Positions 51,271 through 58,921 of a DNA stretch of 64,000 nucleotides are shown here, piece by piece. The position numbers and the translations under genes are program-made. The stretch comes from Streptomyces galbus (lineage in GTDB: Bacteria; Actinomycetota; Actinomycetes; Streptomycetales; Streptomycetaceae). Below the pieces are notes generated by a model. That model was not told the origin of the DNA. It saw only the letters and a list, made by a program, of their open reading frames with translations, and made no database searches. Position 1 is the first letter of the stretch, and the number at the start of each line of letters is the position of its first letter. The stretch is taken from contig NZ_SZPR01000010.1 in NCBI RefSeq assembly GCF_005280195.1, forward strand, positions 495,888 through 559,887. The letters are read 5' to 3'.

Positions 51271-51284
51271 TGAGCGACCGCTTA
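51271..51284. promoter_or_regulatory. Palindromic operator candidate downstream of the fabG promoter
   Basis: TGAGCGACCGCTTA has AGCG/CGCT arms separated by 2 bases plus outer matches. It lies about 12-25 bases after the predicted transcription start, where a bound repressor would block elongation. The form resembles sites used by TetR-type regulators of fatty-acid genes, but no such regulator is next to it. Confidence 0.4.
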
Positions 51285-51301
51285 GTACCTTCCGCAGAGC
51301 G

Positions 51302-51330
51302 ACGCTAGAAGCCCTGGCACGCGGTGTCAA
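51302..51330 (-). promoter_or_regulatory. Consensus promoter of the fabG operon
   Basis: Reading leftwards, TTGACA (51325-51330) and TAGCGT (51302-51307) are separated by exactly 17 bases, the best match to the housekeeping consensus in the window. It sits in the 310-base gene-free stretch 51172-51481, which otherwise holds the palindrome at 51271 and the upstream region of the Excalibur gene. Confidence 0.75.
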
Positions 51331-51481
51331 CGGGACGCCCTGCGGTGTGACCGATCACCCGCCCGCCGGAGTCGTCCCGCACCGCGTCCGCGCACCCGAT
51401 CGGCCTACCGCTGCGCGCGGTGGGGGGATCGCGCTCCTAGCGTCGAAGAGCGGCCCGCCCGGGCCGGGAAGGAGGCACCCC

Positions 51482-51952
51482 GTGCTCCGCAGAACCGGTG
51501 CCGTCGGCACGTTGTTCGCCCTCGCCGCGCTCGTGCCGTCGGCCGTCCCCGCTCACGCGCAGGACCTGGACTGCCACGACTTCGTGTACCAGGAGGACGC
51601 CCAGGCGGTCTTCGACGCGGACCGCACCGACCGCAACCGCCTGGACGAGGACCAGGGGCCGGACGACGGCATCGCCTGCGAGGCGCTGCCGCGGCGGGCC
51701 GGCGCGACGACGTCCTCCACCTCCCGCCCGAAGCCCACCCCCACGGCCGTCCCCACCGCGCTCCCCACCCGGACGGTCGCCCCCACCGCGACGGTCCGGC
51801 CCACGTCGGTCGTGCCGACCCGGGGCGTGCAGGGCGGCCTGGGCGGCAGCTCCGCAACCGGCCCGACCGGCTGGGACCTGGCCATCGGCGCGACCTTCGT
51901 CGCGGGAGCGGCCGTCGCGACCGGGTTCGTAGTACGCCGCCGGCGCGGCTGA
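51482..51952 (+). CDS. Excalibur calcium-binding domain protein, sortase-like anchored
   Basis: A 156-residue exported protein. A signal peptide (residues 1-27, ending VPAHA) precedes one Excalibur domain (DLDCHDFVYQEDAQAVFDAD, then acidic residues and ACE, with paired Cys). A Pro/Thr-rich wall-spanning stretch follows, then a C-terminal membrane helix (LAIGATFVAGAAVATGFVV) and RRRRG. No LPxTG is seen, so it is probably held by the C-terminal helix. GTG 51482 has AAGGAGG 6 bases upstream. Calcium binding is inferred from the domain. Confidence 0.82.
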   Translation: MLRRTGAVGTLFALAALVPSAVPAHAQDLDCHDFVYQEDAQAVFDADRTDRNRLDEDQGPDDGIACEALPRRAGATTSSTSRPKPTPTAVPTALPTRTVAPTATVRPTSVVPTRGVQGGLGGSSATGPTGWDLAIGATFVAGAAVATGFVVRRRRG

Positions 51953-52184
51953 CGACCCGCCGCCGGGCCGCGCCCGGGGGCTGGGCCCGACCGCGCCCCT
52001 TGCCCGGCCGCCCCCGGCAGCTCGGCCCCGCCGTGCCCTGGGCCCGCGCCCGACCGCAGCCCGGGGGCCGAGCCCAGCCCGGCCGGGCGAAGGGGCCGAG
52101 CCCGCCCGAGCCCAGTGGCAGAGCCTGCCCGAGCGCGGACGCCGAGCCCGGCCGCGTGCCGAGGCCGAGCCCCGCCAGGGGAAG
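51953..52184. other. Gene-free low-complexity GCCCGAGC-rich spacer
   Basis: A 232-base stretch dominated by repeats of GGCCGAGCCC and CCCGGCC variants between the Excalibur and DUF3037 stop codons. I see no gene, promoter or clear terminator in it; it may be decayed coding sequence or a spacer. Confidence 0.5.
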
Positions 52185-52634
52185 TCAGCGCACCAGCAGG
52201 TCCAGCAGGCGTTCCGTCTCCGCCGACGGGTCCGTGGTCAGACCGGTGTGCACCGGGCCGGGCTGGACGACCGCCGAGCGGGGGGCGACCAGCCAGCGGA
52301 AGCGGCGGCCGGGGTCGTCGCCCGCCGCCTGACCCGCCGCGTCTCCCCCGCCGCACACCGCCTCCACCGCGCCGAGCGCGGCCCGGACCGCGGCGACGTC
52401 CGCCCCCGGGTCCAGGGCCAGCAGCCGCGCCTCGTCGAGGTGGGTGCGGGCGCCGACGTACCCCCGGGCCCGGCAGTAGACCAGCACGCCCGCGTTGACG
52501 CACTCGCCGCGCTCCACGCGCGGGACGACGCGCAGCAGGGCGTACTCGAAGACGTCCCGGCCGCCGCCCTGCCCGGCCCGGGTGATGTGCCGTTCGGTCA
52601 GGTGACCGGCGACGTTGATGTGGTTCCGGGTCAT
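52185..52634 (-). CDS. DUF3037 family protein
   Basis: A 149-residue cytoplasmic protein. After a 27-residue lead, FEYALLRVVPRVERGECVNAGVLVYCR is the recognisable DUF3037 opening, followed by ARTHLDEARLLALDPGADVA and a C-terminal FRWLVAPRSAVVQPGPVHTG. The function is unknown. ATG 52634 overlaps the stop of the HipA-like gene by 4 bases (ATGA), so the two are translationally coupled. That fixed pairing is the strongest clue to a shared job. Confidence 0.83.
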   Translation of the reverse strand: MTRNHINVAGHLTERHITRAGQGGGRDVFEYALLRVVPRVERGECVNAGVLVYCRARGYVGARTHLDEARLLALDPGADVAAVRAALGAVEAVCGGGDAAGQAAGDDPGRRFRWLVAPRSAVVQPGPVHTGLTTDPSAETERLLDLLVR

Positions 52635-53395
52635 GCTGCCCCCTCGATCCCCGTGATGCGGTCCTGGATGACGGCGGCCCGCGCCAGGAGCGGCCGGGCG
52701 TAGCTGCGGCGCAGGTCGTCCGGGTGGTCGAAGCCGGGCTCGTCGGCCAGCCAGACGTCCGGGACCGCGGCGGTGACCTCGGCGAGCAGCTCCTCGGTGA
52801 CGAGCGGTGCGAGGTCCGCGGCGGCGCCGCGCACGTCCGGTGCGAAGCGCGCCAGGGCGTGGTCGCGGGCGTCGTAGGGGCGGGCGGCGGAGGTCTCGGC
52901 GGACGGCCAGTTGTGCTGCCAGATCATGGTCGCGCCGTGGTCGATGAGCCACAGGTCGCCGTGGTGCACCAGCAGGTTGGGGTTGCGCCAGGACCGGTCG
53001 ACGTTGTTGGTCAGCGCGTCGAACCAGACGATCCGGCCGGCCTCCCCGGCGTCCACGGGGAAGGCGAGCGGGTCGTAGCCGAGGGCGCCGGAGAGGAAGT
53101 CCATGCCGAGGTTGGTGCCGCCGCTGGACCGCAGCAGGTCCTGCACCTGCTGGTCGGGCTCGCCGAGGCCCAGTACCGGGTCCAGCTCGACGGTGACCAG
53201 CCGGGGCACGCGCAGGCCCAGCCGGCGGGCGAGCTCCCCGCAGACGACCTCCGCGACGAGCGTCTTGCGGCCCTGTCCCGCGCCGGTGAACTTCACGACG
53301 TAGGTCCCGAAGTCGTCGGCCTCGACGAGCCCGGGGAGCGAACCGCCCTCGCGCAGGGGCGTGATGTAGCGCGTCGCGATGACGTCCTTGAGCAT
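52631..53395 (-). CDS. HipA-family kinase-like protein (short form)
   Basis: A 254-residue HipA-like protein, much shorter than the 440-residue HipA toxins and lacking the N-terminal HipA subdomain. FGTYVVKFTGAGQGRKTLVAEVV holds the ATP-binding Lys; IVWFDALTNNVDRSWRNPNLL is the catalytic loop (HxDxxxxN-like, with D and N) and LWLIDHGATMIWQ the metal-binding DH in place of DFD. No HipB-type antitoxin gene is adjacent; the coupled gene is DUF3037. GTG or ATG near 53395 gives MLKDVIATRYITPLREGG. Substrate unknown. Confidence 0.82.
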   Translation of the reverse strand: MLKDVIATRYITPLREGGSLPGLVEADDFGTYVVKFTGAGQGRKTLVAEVVCGELARRLGLRVPRLVTVELDPVLGLGEPDQQVQDLLRSSGGTNLGMDFLSGALGYDPLAFPVDAGEAGRIVWFDALTNNVDRSWRNPNLLVHHGDLWLIDHGATMIWQHNWPSAETSAARPYDARDHALARFAPDVRGAAADLAPLVTEELLAEVTAAVPDVWLADEPGFDHPDDLRRSYARPLLARAAVIQDRITGIEGAA

Positions 53396-53604
53396 CGCCC
53401 CAGGTTACTGGTGGTGCGCGGGCGGCCCCGACCGGGCCGACAGCTCCGCGACAGCTCCGGCTTACGCCCCGCTCATGCCGCGGCGGCCAAGCTCTGGAGG
53501 TCGCCCGGGGCCGGGCCGCGGCCCGCTGAACGCGCGGCGCCCGCGGCGCGTACCTCCTGGCACATCACGATCACGTCATCCTCCCCCGGAAGGGAAGCGT
53601 CAGC

Positions 53605-54087
53605 ATGACCAGCGCATCGCTCAACCCCGCGTCGGGTCCGGCCCGTCGTACCGTCGTGGCGGCCGCCGGAGCGGCCGGGCTCGCCGTCGCGCTGACCGCC
53701 TGCGGAGGCTCCGGCGACGACTCGTCGGACGCGCAGAGCGCGACCGGCGGCGGGTCCGCGAGCAGCGGCGGCACGGGCGGCGGGGACAACGCCGCGGCCG
53801 GTGCCGCCCTGACCACGACGGCCGACATCCCCGAGGGCGGCGGGAAGGTCTTCGGCGACGAGAAGGTCGTCGTGACCCAGCCGGCCGCGGGTGACTTCAA
53901 GGCGTTCTCGGCGGTGTGCACCCACCAGGGCTGTGCCGTGAAGAGCGTCCAGGACGGGGTGATCCACTGCCCCTGCCACAACAGCAACTTCTCCATCACG
54001 GACGGCAGTGTGAAGTCCGGTCCCGCGACCAAGGCGCTGCCGTCGGTGCCGATCAAGGTGAGCGGGGACTCGATCACCCTGGCCTGA
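53605..54087 (+). CDS. Rieske [2Fe-2S] lipoprotein
   Basis: A 160-residue exported protein. ARRTVVAAAGAAGLAVALTACGG combines a twin Arg with a lipobox (LTAC), so export is by Tat followed by lipid attachment. A Gly/Ser linker precedes the Rieske domain with CTHQGCAVKS and CPCHNSNF as cluster ligands. It likely passes electrons at the membrane outer face, but no partner oxidase is next to it. ATG 53605 follows GGAAGGGA by 8 bases. The chain is shorter than QcrA, so it is not the bc1 subunit. Confidence 0.88.
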   Translation: MTSASLNPASGPARRTVVAAAGAAGLAVALTACGGSGDDSSDAQSATGGGSASSGGTGGGDNAAAGAALTTTADIPEGGGKVFGDEKVVVTQPAAGDFKAFSAVCTHQGCAVKSVQDGVIHCPCHNSNFSITDGSVKSGPATKALPSVPIKVSGDSITLA

Positions 54088-54204
54088 GCCGGGTGGCCGC
54101 CGGCCGGTCGCGGACCGTTCAGGGACGCGCCGGCCTGGACACCGCCGTGCCCGGGCGGCGAGAGTGCCCCGGGACGTCACCAGCAGACGAGGAACGGGGG
54201 CCGT

Positions 54205-54672
54205 ATGACGGTCGGTCAGCGCCGGGGCCGCAGGATCATGATGACGCCCGGTGAGGTGGACGCGTTCCTCACCACGCAGCGCACCTGCCGGGTCGCCACC
54301 GTGTCCGCCGGGGGCGCCCCGCACGTCAGCGCGCTGTGGTTCCTGTGGGACGGCACCGCGCTGTGGCTGTACTCGGTCGTCCGCAGCAGGCGCTTCGCCG
54401 ACCTGCGCCGCGACCCCCGGGTGGCGGTCGTGGTCGACACGGGCGAGGAGTACGGCCAGCTGCGCGGTGTCGAGCTGTCCGGCGCCGTGGAGTTCGTCGG
54501 CGAGGTGCCGCGGACCGGGGAGCTGTGCGCCGAGCTGGACGCCGTGGAGACGCTGTTCGCCCGCAAGAACTTCGGCCTGGACGCGATCCCGCACGACGGC
54601 CGGCACGCGTGGGTGCGGCTGAGGCCGGAGAAGGTGGTCTCCTGGGACTTCCGCAAGCTGGGAGACGCCTGA
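54205..54672 (+). CDS. PPOX-class F420/FMN-binding split-barrel protein
   Basis: A 155-residue split-barrel protein. FLTTQRTCRVATVSAGGAPHVSALWFLWDG is the typical start; VRSRRFADLRRDPRVAVVVDTG lines the cofactor cleft, then RGVELSGAVEFVG. Actinobacterial members often use F420. ATG 54205 follows GAGGAACGG, with ATG 54238 possible. No partner gene shows its substrate. A second split-barrel gene occurs at 58191. Confidence 0.82.
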   Translation: MTVGQRRGRRIMMTPGEVDAFLTTQRTCRVATVSAGGAPHVSALWFLWDGTALWLYSVVRSRRFADLRRDPRVAVVVDTGEEYGQLRGVELSGAVEFVGEVPRTGELCAELDAVETLFARKNFGLDAIPHDGRHAWVRLRPEKVVSWDFRKLGDA

Positions 54673-54709
54673 CACCGGCGCCCCGGCGGCGGCCGCGGCC
54701 CGCCCGGCC

Positions 54710-55612
54710 TCAGCGGATCTTCTCCGCGGCCTCCTGCAGCGCCCGCACCGCCGCGCGGATCGAGGGCCGGCGGTCGGCGTCGGCCCGCCAGACGACGTAG
54801 ACGTGCCGTCGCACCCGCTGTCTGAGGGGCACCATGACCACGCCCTCGGGCACCGGGTGCCGGCCCAGCAGCGGGGCGATGCACACGCCCAGTCCCGCCT
54901 GCACCAGGTTGAGCTGGGTGTGCGTCTCGGCGGCGCGGTGGCCGACGATCGGCTCGACGCCCCGGGAGCGCAGCGTGAACATCAGCCACTCGTGGCAGAA
55001 CTCGCCCTCGCCCCAGGTGATCCACTCGTCCTCGGCGAACTCGGCGAGGTCGACCTCGTCCCGGTCGGCGAGCCGGTGCCCGGCGGGCAGGGCGACGTCG
55101 GCCGGATCGTCCAGGACGGGTGCCTTGACCAGGCCGTCCGGCAGCGGCATCGGCTTGTTGTACCAGTCGAGGACCACCGCGAGGTCGAGGTCGCCGCGCA
55201 CCACGCCCGCGACGCCCCCCTCCGGCTCCAGCTCGCGCGAGCGCAGCCGCAGCGCGGGGTGCTCCCGGCGCAGCGCGGACAGGGCCACGGGGAACAGGCC
55301 CCGCGCGGCCGTGGGGAACGCGGACAGCCGCAGCTCCCCCGCCACCTGGCCGCGCTGGGCCTCCAGGTCGGCCTGGGCGAGTTCCACCTGGGACAGGATG
55401 CGGGAGGCGTGCTCGGCGAGCAGCCGCCCGGCGTCGGTGAGCCGTACTCCCCGCCCGTTCTTGGCGAGGAGCTGCTGCCCGACCTCCCGCTCCAGCTTGG
55501 CGAGCTGCTGGGAGACGGCGGACGTGGTCACGTGCAGGCCCTCGGCCGCGCCGCTGACCGAGCCGTGCCGGGACACGGCGTCGAGGGTGCGCAGGCGCTC
55601 CAGGTTCAACAT
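54710..55612 (-). CDS. LysR-family transcriptional regulator
   Basis: A 300-residue LTTR. Residues 1-60 are the winged HTH (LNLERLRTLDAVSRHGSVSGAAEGLHV then SAVSQQLAKLEREVGQQLL); residues about 90-300 form the periplasmic-binding-like sensor domain. ATG 55612 has TAGCAT 7 bases upstream. It is divergent from an EamA transporter and shares with it ATCGA-ATTC-TCGAT at 55638-55651, a plausible binding site, so it probably controls that exporter. Confidence 0.9.
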   Translation of the reverse strand: MLNLERLRTLDAVSRHGSVSGAAEGLHVTTSAVSQQLAKLEREVGQQLLAKNGRGVRLTDAGRLLAEHASRILSQVELAQADLEAQRGQVAGELRLSAFPTAARGLFPVALSALRREHPALRLRSRELEPEGGVAGVVRGDLDLAVVLDWYNKPMPLPDGLVKAPVLDDPADVALPAGHRLADRDEVDLAEFAEDEWITWGEGEFCHEWLMFTLRSRGVEPIVGHRAAETHTQLNLVQAGLGVCIAPLLGRHPVPEGVVMVPLRQRVRRHVYVVWRADADRRPSIRAAVRALQEAAEKIR

Positions 55613-55637
55613 GTAAGCGATGCTACGCGGTACCGGC

Positions 55638-55651
55638 ATCGAATTCTCGAT
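55638..55651. promoter_or_regulatory. Candidate LysR binding palindrome
   Basis: ATCGA and TCGAT are perfect 5-bp arms 4 bases apart, centred in the 74-base LysR-EamA spacer, which fits the T-N11-A pattern of LysR sites. Confidence 0.4.
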
Positions 55652-55686
55652 TGTGCTACGAGGTTCTCTCGCGCATCGTAAGGACC

Positions 55687-56766
55687 ATGAGCAGCGCCAC
55701 CGACACGCCCGCGTCCGCCGGGCCGCCCCCCTCCGGCACGCCCGGCCCCTCCCCCGCGGCCATCACGGCCGACGCCACGGCCCCCGCCCCTGGGCTCGCG
55801 GCCACCACCCCGGCCCCCCTGGCCGCCGCCTCCCCCGCCGCCTCGCCGCACCGGGCTCCCGCCGCGAGCTCCGGCGCCGCGCCCGGCCGCCCGCGCCTGG
55901 ACTGGCGGCTGCGCTTCGGCGCCCTGTCCCTCATCTGGGGCTTCAGCTTCCTGCTGATCAAGGTGGGGACCGACGGCTACGCCCCCTTCCAGGTGACGTT
56001 CGGCAGGCTGGCGTTCGGCACGGCCGTGCTGGTGGCCGCACTCGTGGTGAAGCGGGAGCGGCTGCCGCGCGGGGCGCGGACGTGGGCGCACCTGACGGTC
56101 GCCGCGCTCCTGCTCAACGCGCTGCCGTTCTCCCTGTTCGCCTACTCCGAGCTGACGATCCCCTCGACGCTGGCCGGGATCTGCAACGCGACGTCGCCGC
56201 TGTGGGGCATGGCGCTGTCCCTGGTCGCGCTCTCCGAGGACCGCCCGACCCGGGTCCGGGTCGCCGGACTGGGCCTGGGTTTCCTCGGCGTCCTGACCGT
56301 CCTCGGCGCCTGGCAGGGCTTCTCCGGCCTGGACGCGAAGGGCACCGCGATGGCCCTGCTCGCGTCGCTGAGCTACCCGGTCGGCTGGATCTACGTCCGC
56401 CGCACGCTGGCCGGCACCGGGCACTCGAACCTGTCCCTGACCGGAGCCCAGTTGGGACTGGCCACGGTGCAGCTCGCCCTCGTGACCCCGCTGTTCACCT
56501 CGCTGCCGACGCACCTGCCGGTGCTGCCCCTGCTGGCCGTGGCCGCGCTGGGCGTGCTCGGCACGGGCGTGGCGGTGCTCGTCCAGTACGGGCTGGTGGT
56601 CGAGGTGGGGCCGACGACCGCGCAGATGGTCACGTACTTCATCCCGGTGATCGCGACGGCCGCCGGGGTGGCGATCCTCGGCGAGTCGCTGCGGTGGAGC
56701 ACCCCGGTCGGAGCGGTGATCGTCCTGCTGGGTGCGGCACTCACCCAGGTGAAGCCGCGGGCTTAG
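55687..56766 (+). CDS. EamA-family DMT transporter
   Basis: A 359-residue exporter with an unusually long (about 70 residues) Pro/Ala-rich cytoplasmic lead before ten helices in two EamA repeats (LRFGALSLIWGFSFLLIKVG; ELTIPSTLAGICNATSPLWG; GLVVEVGPTTAQMVTYFIPV). ATG 55687 was kept because it is the natural partner of the divergent LysR gene, though starts further in are possible. Substrate unknown; LysR control suggests an effector-induced exporter. Confidence 0.84.
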   Translation: MSSATDTPASAGPPPSGTPGPSPAAITADATAPAPGLAATTPAPLAAASPAASPHRAPAASSGAAPGRPRLDWRLRFGALSLIWGFSFLLIKVGTDGYAPFQVTFGRLAFGTAVLVAALVVKRERLPRGARTWAHLTVAALLLNALPFSLFAYSELTIPSTLAGICNATSPLWGMALSLVALSEDRPTRVRVAGLGLGFLGVLTVLGAWQGFSGLDAKGTAMALLASLSYPVGWIYVRRTLAGTGHSNLSLTGAQLGLATVQLALVTPLFTSLPTHLPVLPLLAVAALGVLGTGVAVLVQYGLVVEVGPTTAQMVTYFIPVIATAAGVAILGESLRWSTPVGAVIVLLGAALTQVKPRA

Positions 56767-56823
56767 CAGCGGGCCGTCCCGCGGGGTCCGCCGCTGCCGC
56801 GCACGCGACGTCGCCCCGCCGCT

Positions 56824-58155
56824 TCACACGTAACTCCGCGACGGCGCCGGACCCACCGCCGACGCCACCGCGTCCGCCAGCGGCGCCGCCTCGGCCTCGG
56901 TGAGGGTCGACACGGTGATCCGCACGGCCGGCGGCGAGGACAGGCGGAAGCGGGCGCCGGGGGCGACCGCCCAGCCCGCGTGCAGGAGGCGGGCCACCGC
57001 CGCGGTCTCGTCGGGGACCGGCACCCACACGCTCATGCCGCTGCGGCCGTGCGCCGTGACACCGCGGGCGGCGAGCGCGGTGATCAGCGCCTCGCGGCGG
57101 TCCCGGTACGCGGCCGCGACCGCCGCGCCGTCCAGGACGCCGTCGCTCCAGAGCCGGACCACCGCCCGCTGGAGCAACAGGCTCACCCAGCCGGGGCCGA
57201 GCCGGTGCCGGCCGCGCACCCGGTCCACGGTGACGTCGTCGCCGGTGAGCAGGGCGAGCCGCAGGTCGGGGCCGTACGCCTTGGCGACCGAGCGGACCAG
57301 CGCCCAGTGGCGGGTGACCCCGGCCAGCGGGTGGAACGGCAGGTCGACGATGCCGTGCCCGTGGTCGTCCTCGATCAGCACGGTCTCGGGGTGCTCGGCG
57401 AGGACCGCGCGCAGCTCCCGCGCGCGTGCCGCGCCCACACAGGCGCCGGTGGGATTCTGGGCGCGGTCGGTGACGACGGCGGCGCGCGCCCCGCCCTCCA
57501 GGGCCCGGCGGAGGTCGGCGGGCAGCGGCCCCTCGTCGTCGACGCCCACCGGCACCGTGCGCAGTCCGAGCGCCGGGACGAGGTCGAGGGTGCGGCCCCA
57601 CCCGGGGTCCTCCACGGCGACGGCGTCACCGGGCTTGAGGTGGGCGGCGAGGACCCGTTCGACCGCGTCCAGCGCCCCGGAGACCACCGTGAGCGGCCCG
57701 GGCGGCACCCCGTCGGCGTCGAACTCGGCGCGGGCGATGCGGGCCAGCTCCGGCTCGACGGGCTCGGCGCCGTAGAGCACCGGCGCGCGGTCCTGCTGCG
57801 CGGCGGCGGCCGCGAACGCCCCGGACAGCGGGGGCAGCAGCGCGGGATCGGGGTTGCCGTCCGCGAGGTCGCGCACGCCCGGCGGCACGTCGAGGCGGAC
57901 GTTCTCGCGGCCGGTGGTGGCGGGCTTGGGCCGCACCCGGCTGCCCCGGCGCCCGTCGGTCTCGATGACCCCGCGCTCGCGCAGGGTGCGGTACGCGGCC
58001 GCCACCGTGTTGGGGTTCACGCCCAGCGTCGCCGCCAGTTCCCGCATCGGCGGCAGCAGTCGGCCCGGCTCCAGCGCACCGGTGCCGACCGCGCGCTCGA
58101 TGCTCGCGGAAATCTCCGCCGCACGCCGTCCCTGGATCGGATACTCTCCTAGCAC
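56824..58155 (-). CDS. MocR/PdxR-like GntR regulator with aminotransferase domain
   Basis: A 443-residue chimera: GntR winged helix (residues 10-75, LLPPMRELAATLGVNPNTVAAAYRTLRERGVI) fused to a fold-type I aminotransferase domain. PGDAVAVEDPGWGRTLDLVP, DRAQNPTGACVGAARAREL, LIEDDHGHGI and SVAKAYGPDLRLALL (PLP Lys) are visible. MocR proteins use PLP as effector and often control vitamin B6 genes. GTG 58155 has CATAAT 7 bases upstream, and the palindrome 58167-58178 covers that promoter. The divergent gene encodes a pyridoxamine-oxidase-like protein. Confidence 0.87.
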   Translation of the reverse strand: MLGEYPIQGRRAAEISASIERAVGTGALEPGRLLPPMRELAATLGVNPNTVAAAYRTLRERGVIETDGRRGSRVRPKPATTGRENVRLDVPPGVRDLADGNPDPALLPPLSGAFAAAAAQQDRAPVLYGAEPVEPELARIARAEFDADGVPPGPLTVVSGALDAVERVLAAHLKPGDAVAVEDPGWGRTLDLVPALGLRTVPVGVDDEGPLPADLRRALEGGARAAVVTDRAQNPTGACVGAARARELRAVLAEHPETVLIEDDHGHGIVDLPFHPLAGVTRHWALVRSVAKAYGPDLRLALLTGDDVTVDRVRGRHRLGPGWVSLLLQRAVVRLWSDGVLDGAAVAAAYRDRREALITALAARGVTAHGRSGMSVWVPVPDETAAVARLLHAGWAVAPGARFRLSSPPAVRITVSTLTEAEAAPLADAVASAVGPAPSRSYV

Positions 58156-58166
58156 AAAACCGATTA

Positions 58167-58178
58167 TGCACTAGTGCA
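58167..58178. promoter_or_regulatory. Perfect 12-base palindrome between MocR and split-barrel genes
   Basis: TGCACTAGTGCA is a perfect palindrome in the shared intergenic space, touching the -10 CATAAT of the MocR gene and lying 12 bases before the split-barrel start. It is the best candidate for a MocR operator here. Confidence 0.6.
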
Positions 58179-58190
58179 ATGGAGAACGCC

Positions 58191-58889
58191 ATGCAGGGCA
58201 CCGCACCTTCGAGCGCCGACCGGCCGGCGACACCGCCCGCCGCCTATGCCCGGACCGACCGCACGGTCCCCACGCGCTCCGCGGACCGGGCGTCGTACGA
58301 CCGCGAACTGGTGCACGCGATACTCGACGAGGGCTACGTCTGCCACCTCGGCTTCGTGCGCGACGGCGCGCCGGTGGTGCTGCCGACGCTGTACGGCCGG
58401 GTCGGCGAGCGGCTGTACGTGCACGGCTCGACCGGCTCGCGGCCCCTGCGCATGACGGGCCAGGCCGACCCGGGGCTGCCGGTGTGCCTGACCGTGACCC
58501 ACGTGGACGGGCTGGTGCTGGCCCGCTCGGCCTTCCACCACTCGATCAACTACCGCTCCGTCGTGGTGCACGGCATCGCCCACGACGTGACCGACCCGGA
58601 GGAGAAGCGGGCCGCGCTGGACGCCCTGGTTGACCACGTGGTGCCGGGCCGGGCCGCCGACGCGCGCCCCGCCAACCGCAAGGAACTGGCCGCCACCGCG
58701 GTGATCCGCCTGGACCTGGACGAGGTCTCCGCCAAGCTCCGCACGGGCGGCGTGAACGACGAGCGGGAGGACTACGCCCTGCCCCACTGGGCCGGCGTGC
58801 TCCCCCTCCGCAAGGGCTACGACGCCCCCGTCCCGGACGAGGCCCTGGCACCCGGTACCGACGTACCCGGCTACCTCACGGCGCTGTGA
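58191..58889 (+). CDS. Pyridoxamine 5'-phosphate oxidase-like FMN-binding protein
   Basis: A 232-residue split-barrel flavoprotein. VHAILDEGYVCHLGFVRDGAPVVLPTLYG opens the barrel; HGSTGSRPLRM, CLTVTHVDGLVLARSAFHHS and YRSVVVHGIAHDV line the FMN site. Similarity is to the family-2 PNPOx-like proteins, so it need not make PLP. ATG 58191 was chosen over ATG 58179 because GGAGA lies 5 bases upstream. Being divergent from MocR, it is the likely target of that PLP-sensing regulator. Confidence 0.84.
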   Translation: MQGTAPSSADRPATPPAAYARTDRTVPTRSADRASYDRELVHAILDEGYVCHLGFVRDGAPVVLPTLYGRVGERLYVHGSTGSRPLRMTGQADPGLPVCLTVTHVDGLVLARSAFHHSINYRSVVVHGIAHDVTDPEEKRAALDALVDHVVPGRAADARPANRKELAATAVIRLDLDEVSAKLRTGGVNDEREDYALPHWAGVLPLRKGYDAPVPDEALAPGTDVPGYLTAL

Positions 58890-58921
58890 CGCACCGCCCC
58901 GCCGGGAGGTGACGGTGCGGT

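Noticed and set aside
52631..53395. A classical HipBA toxin-antitoxin pair
   Set aside because: No XRE-type HipB gene is next to it and the kinase is far shorter than HipA; the XRE-cupin at 25496 is unrelated and distant.
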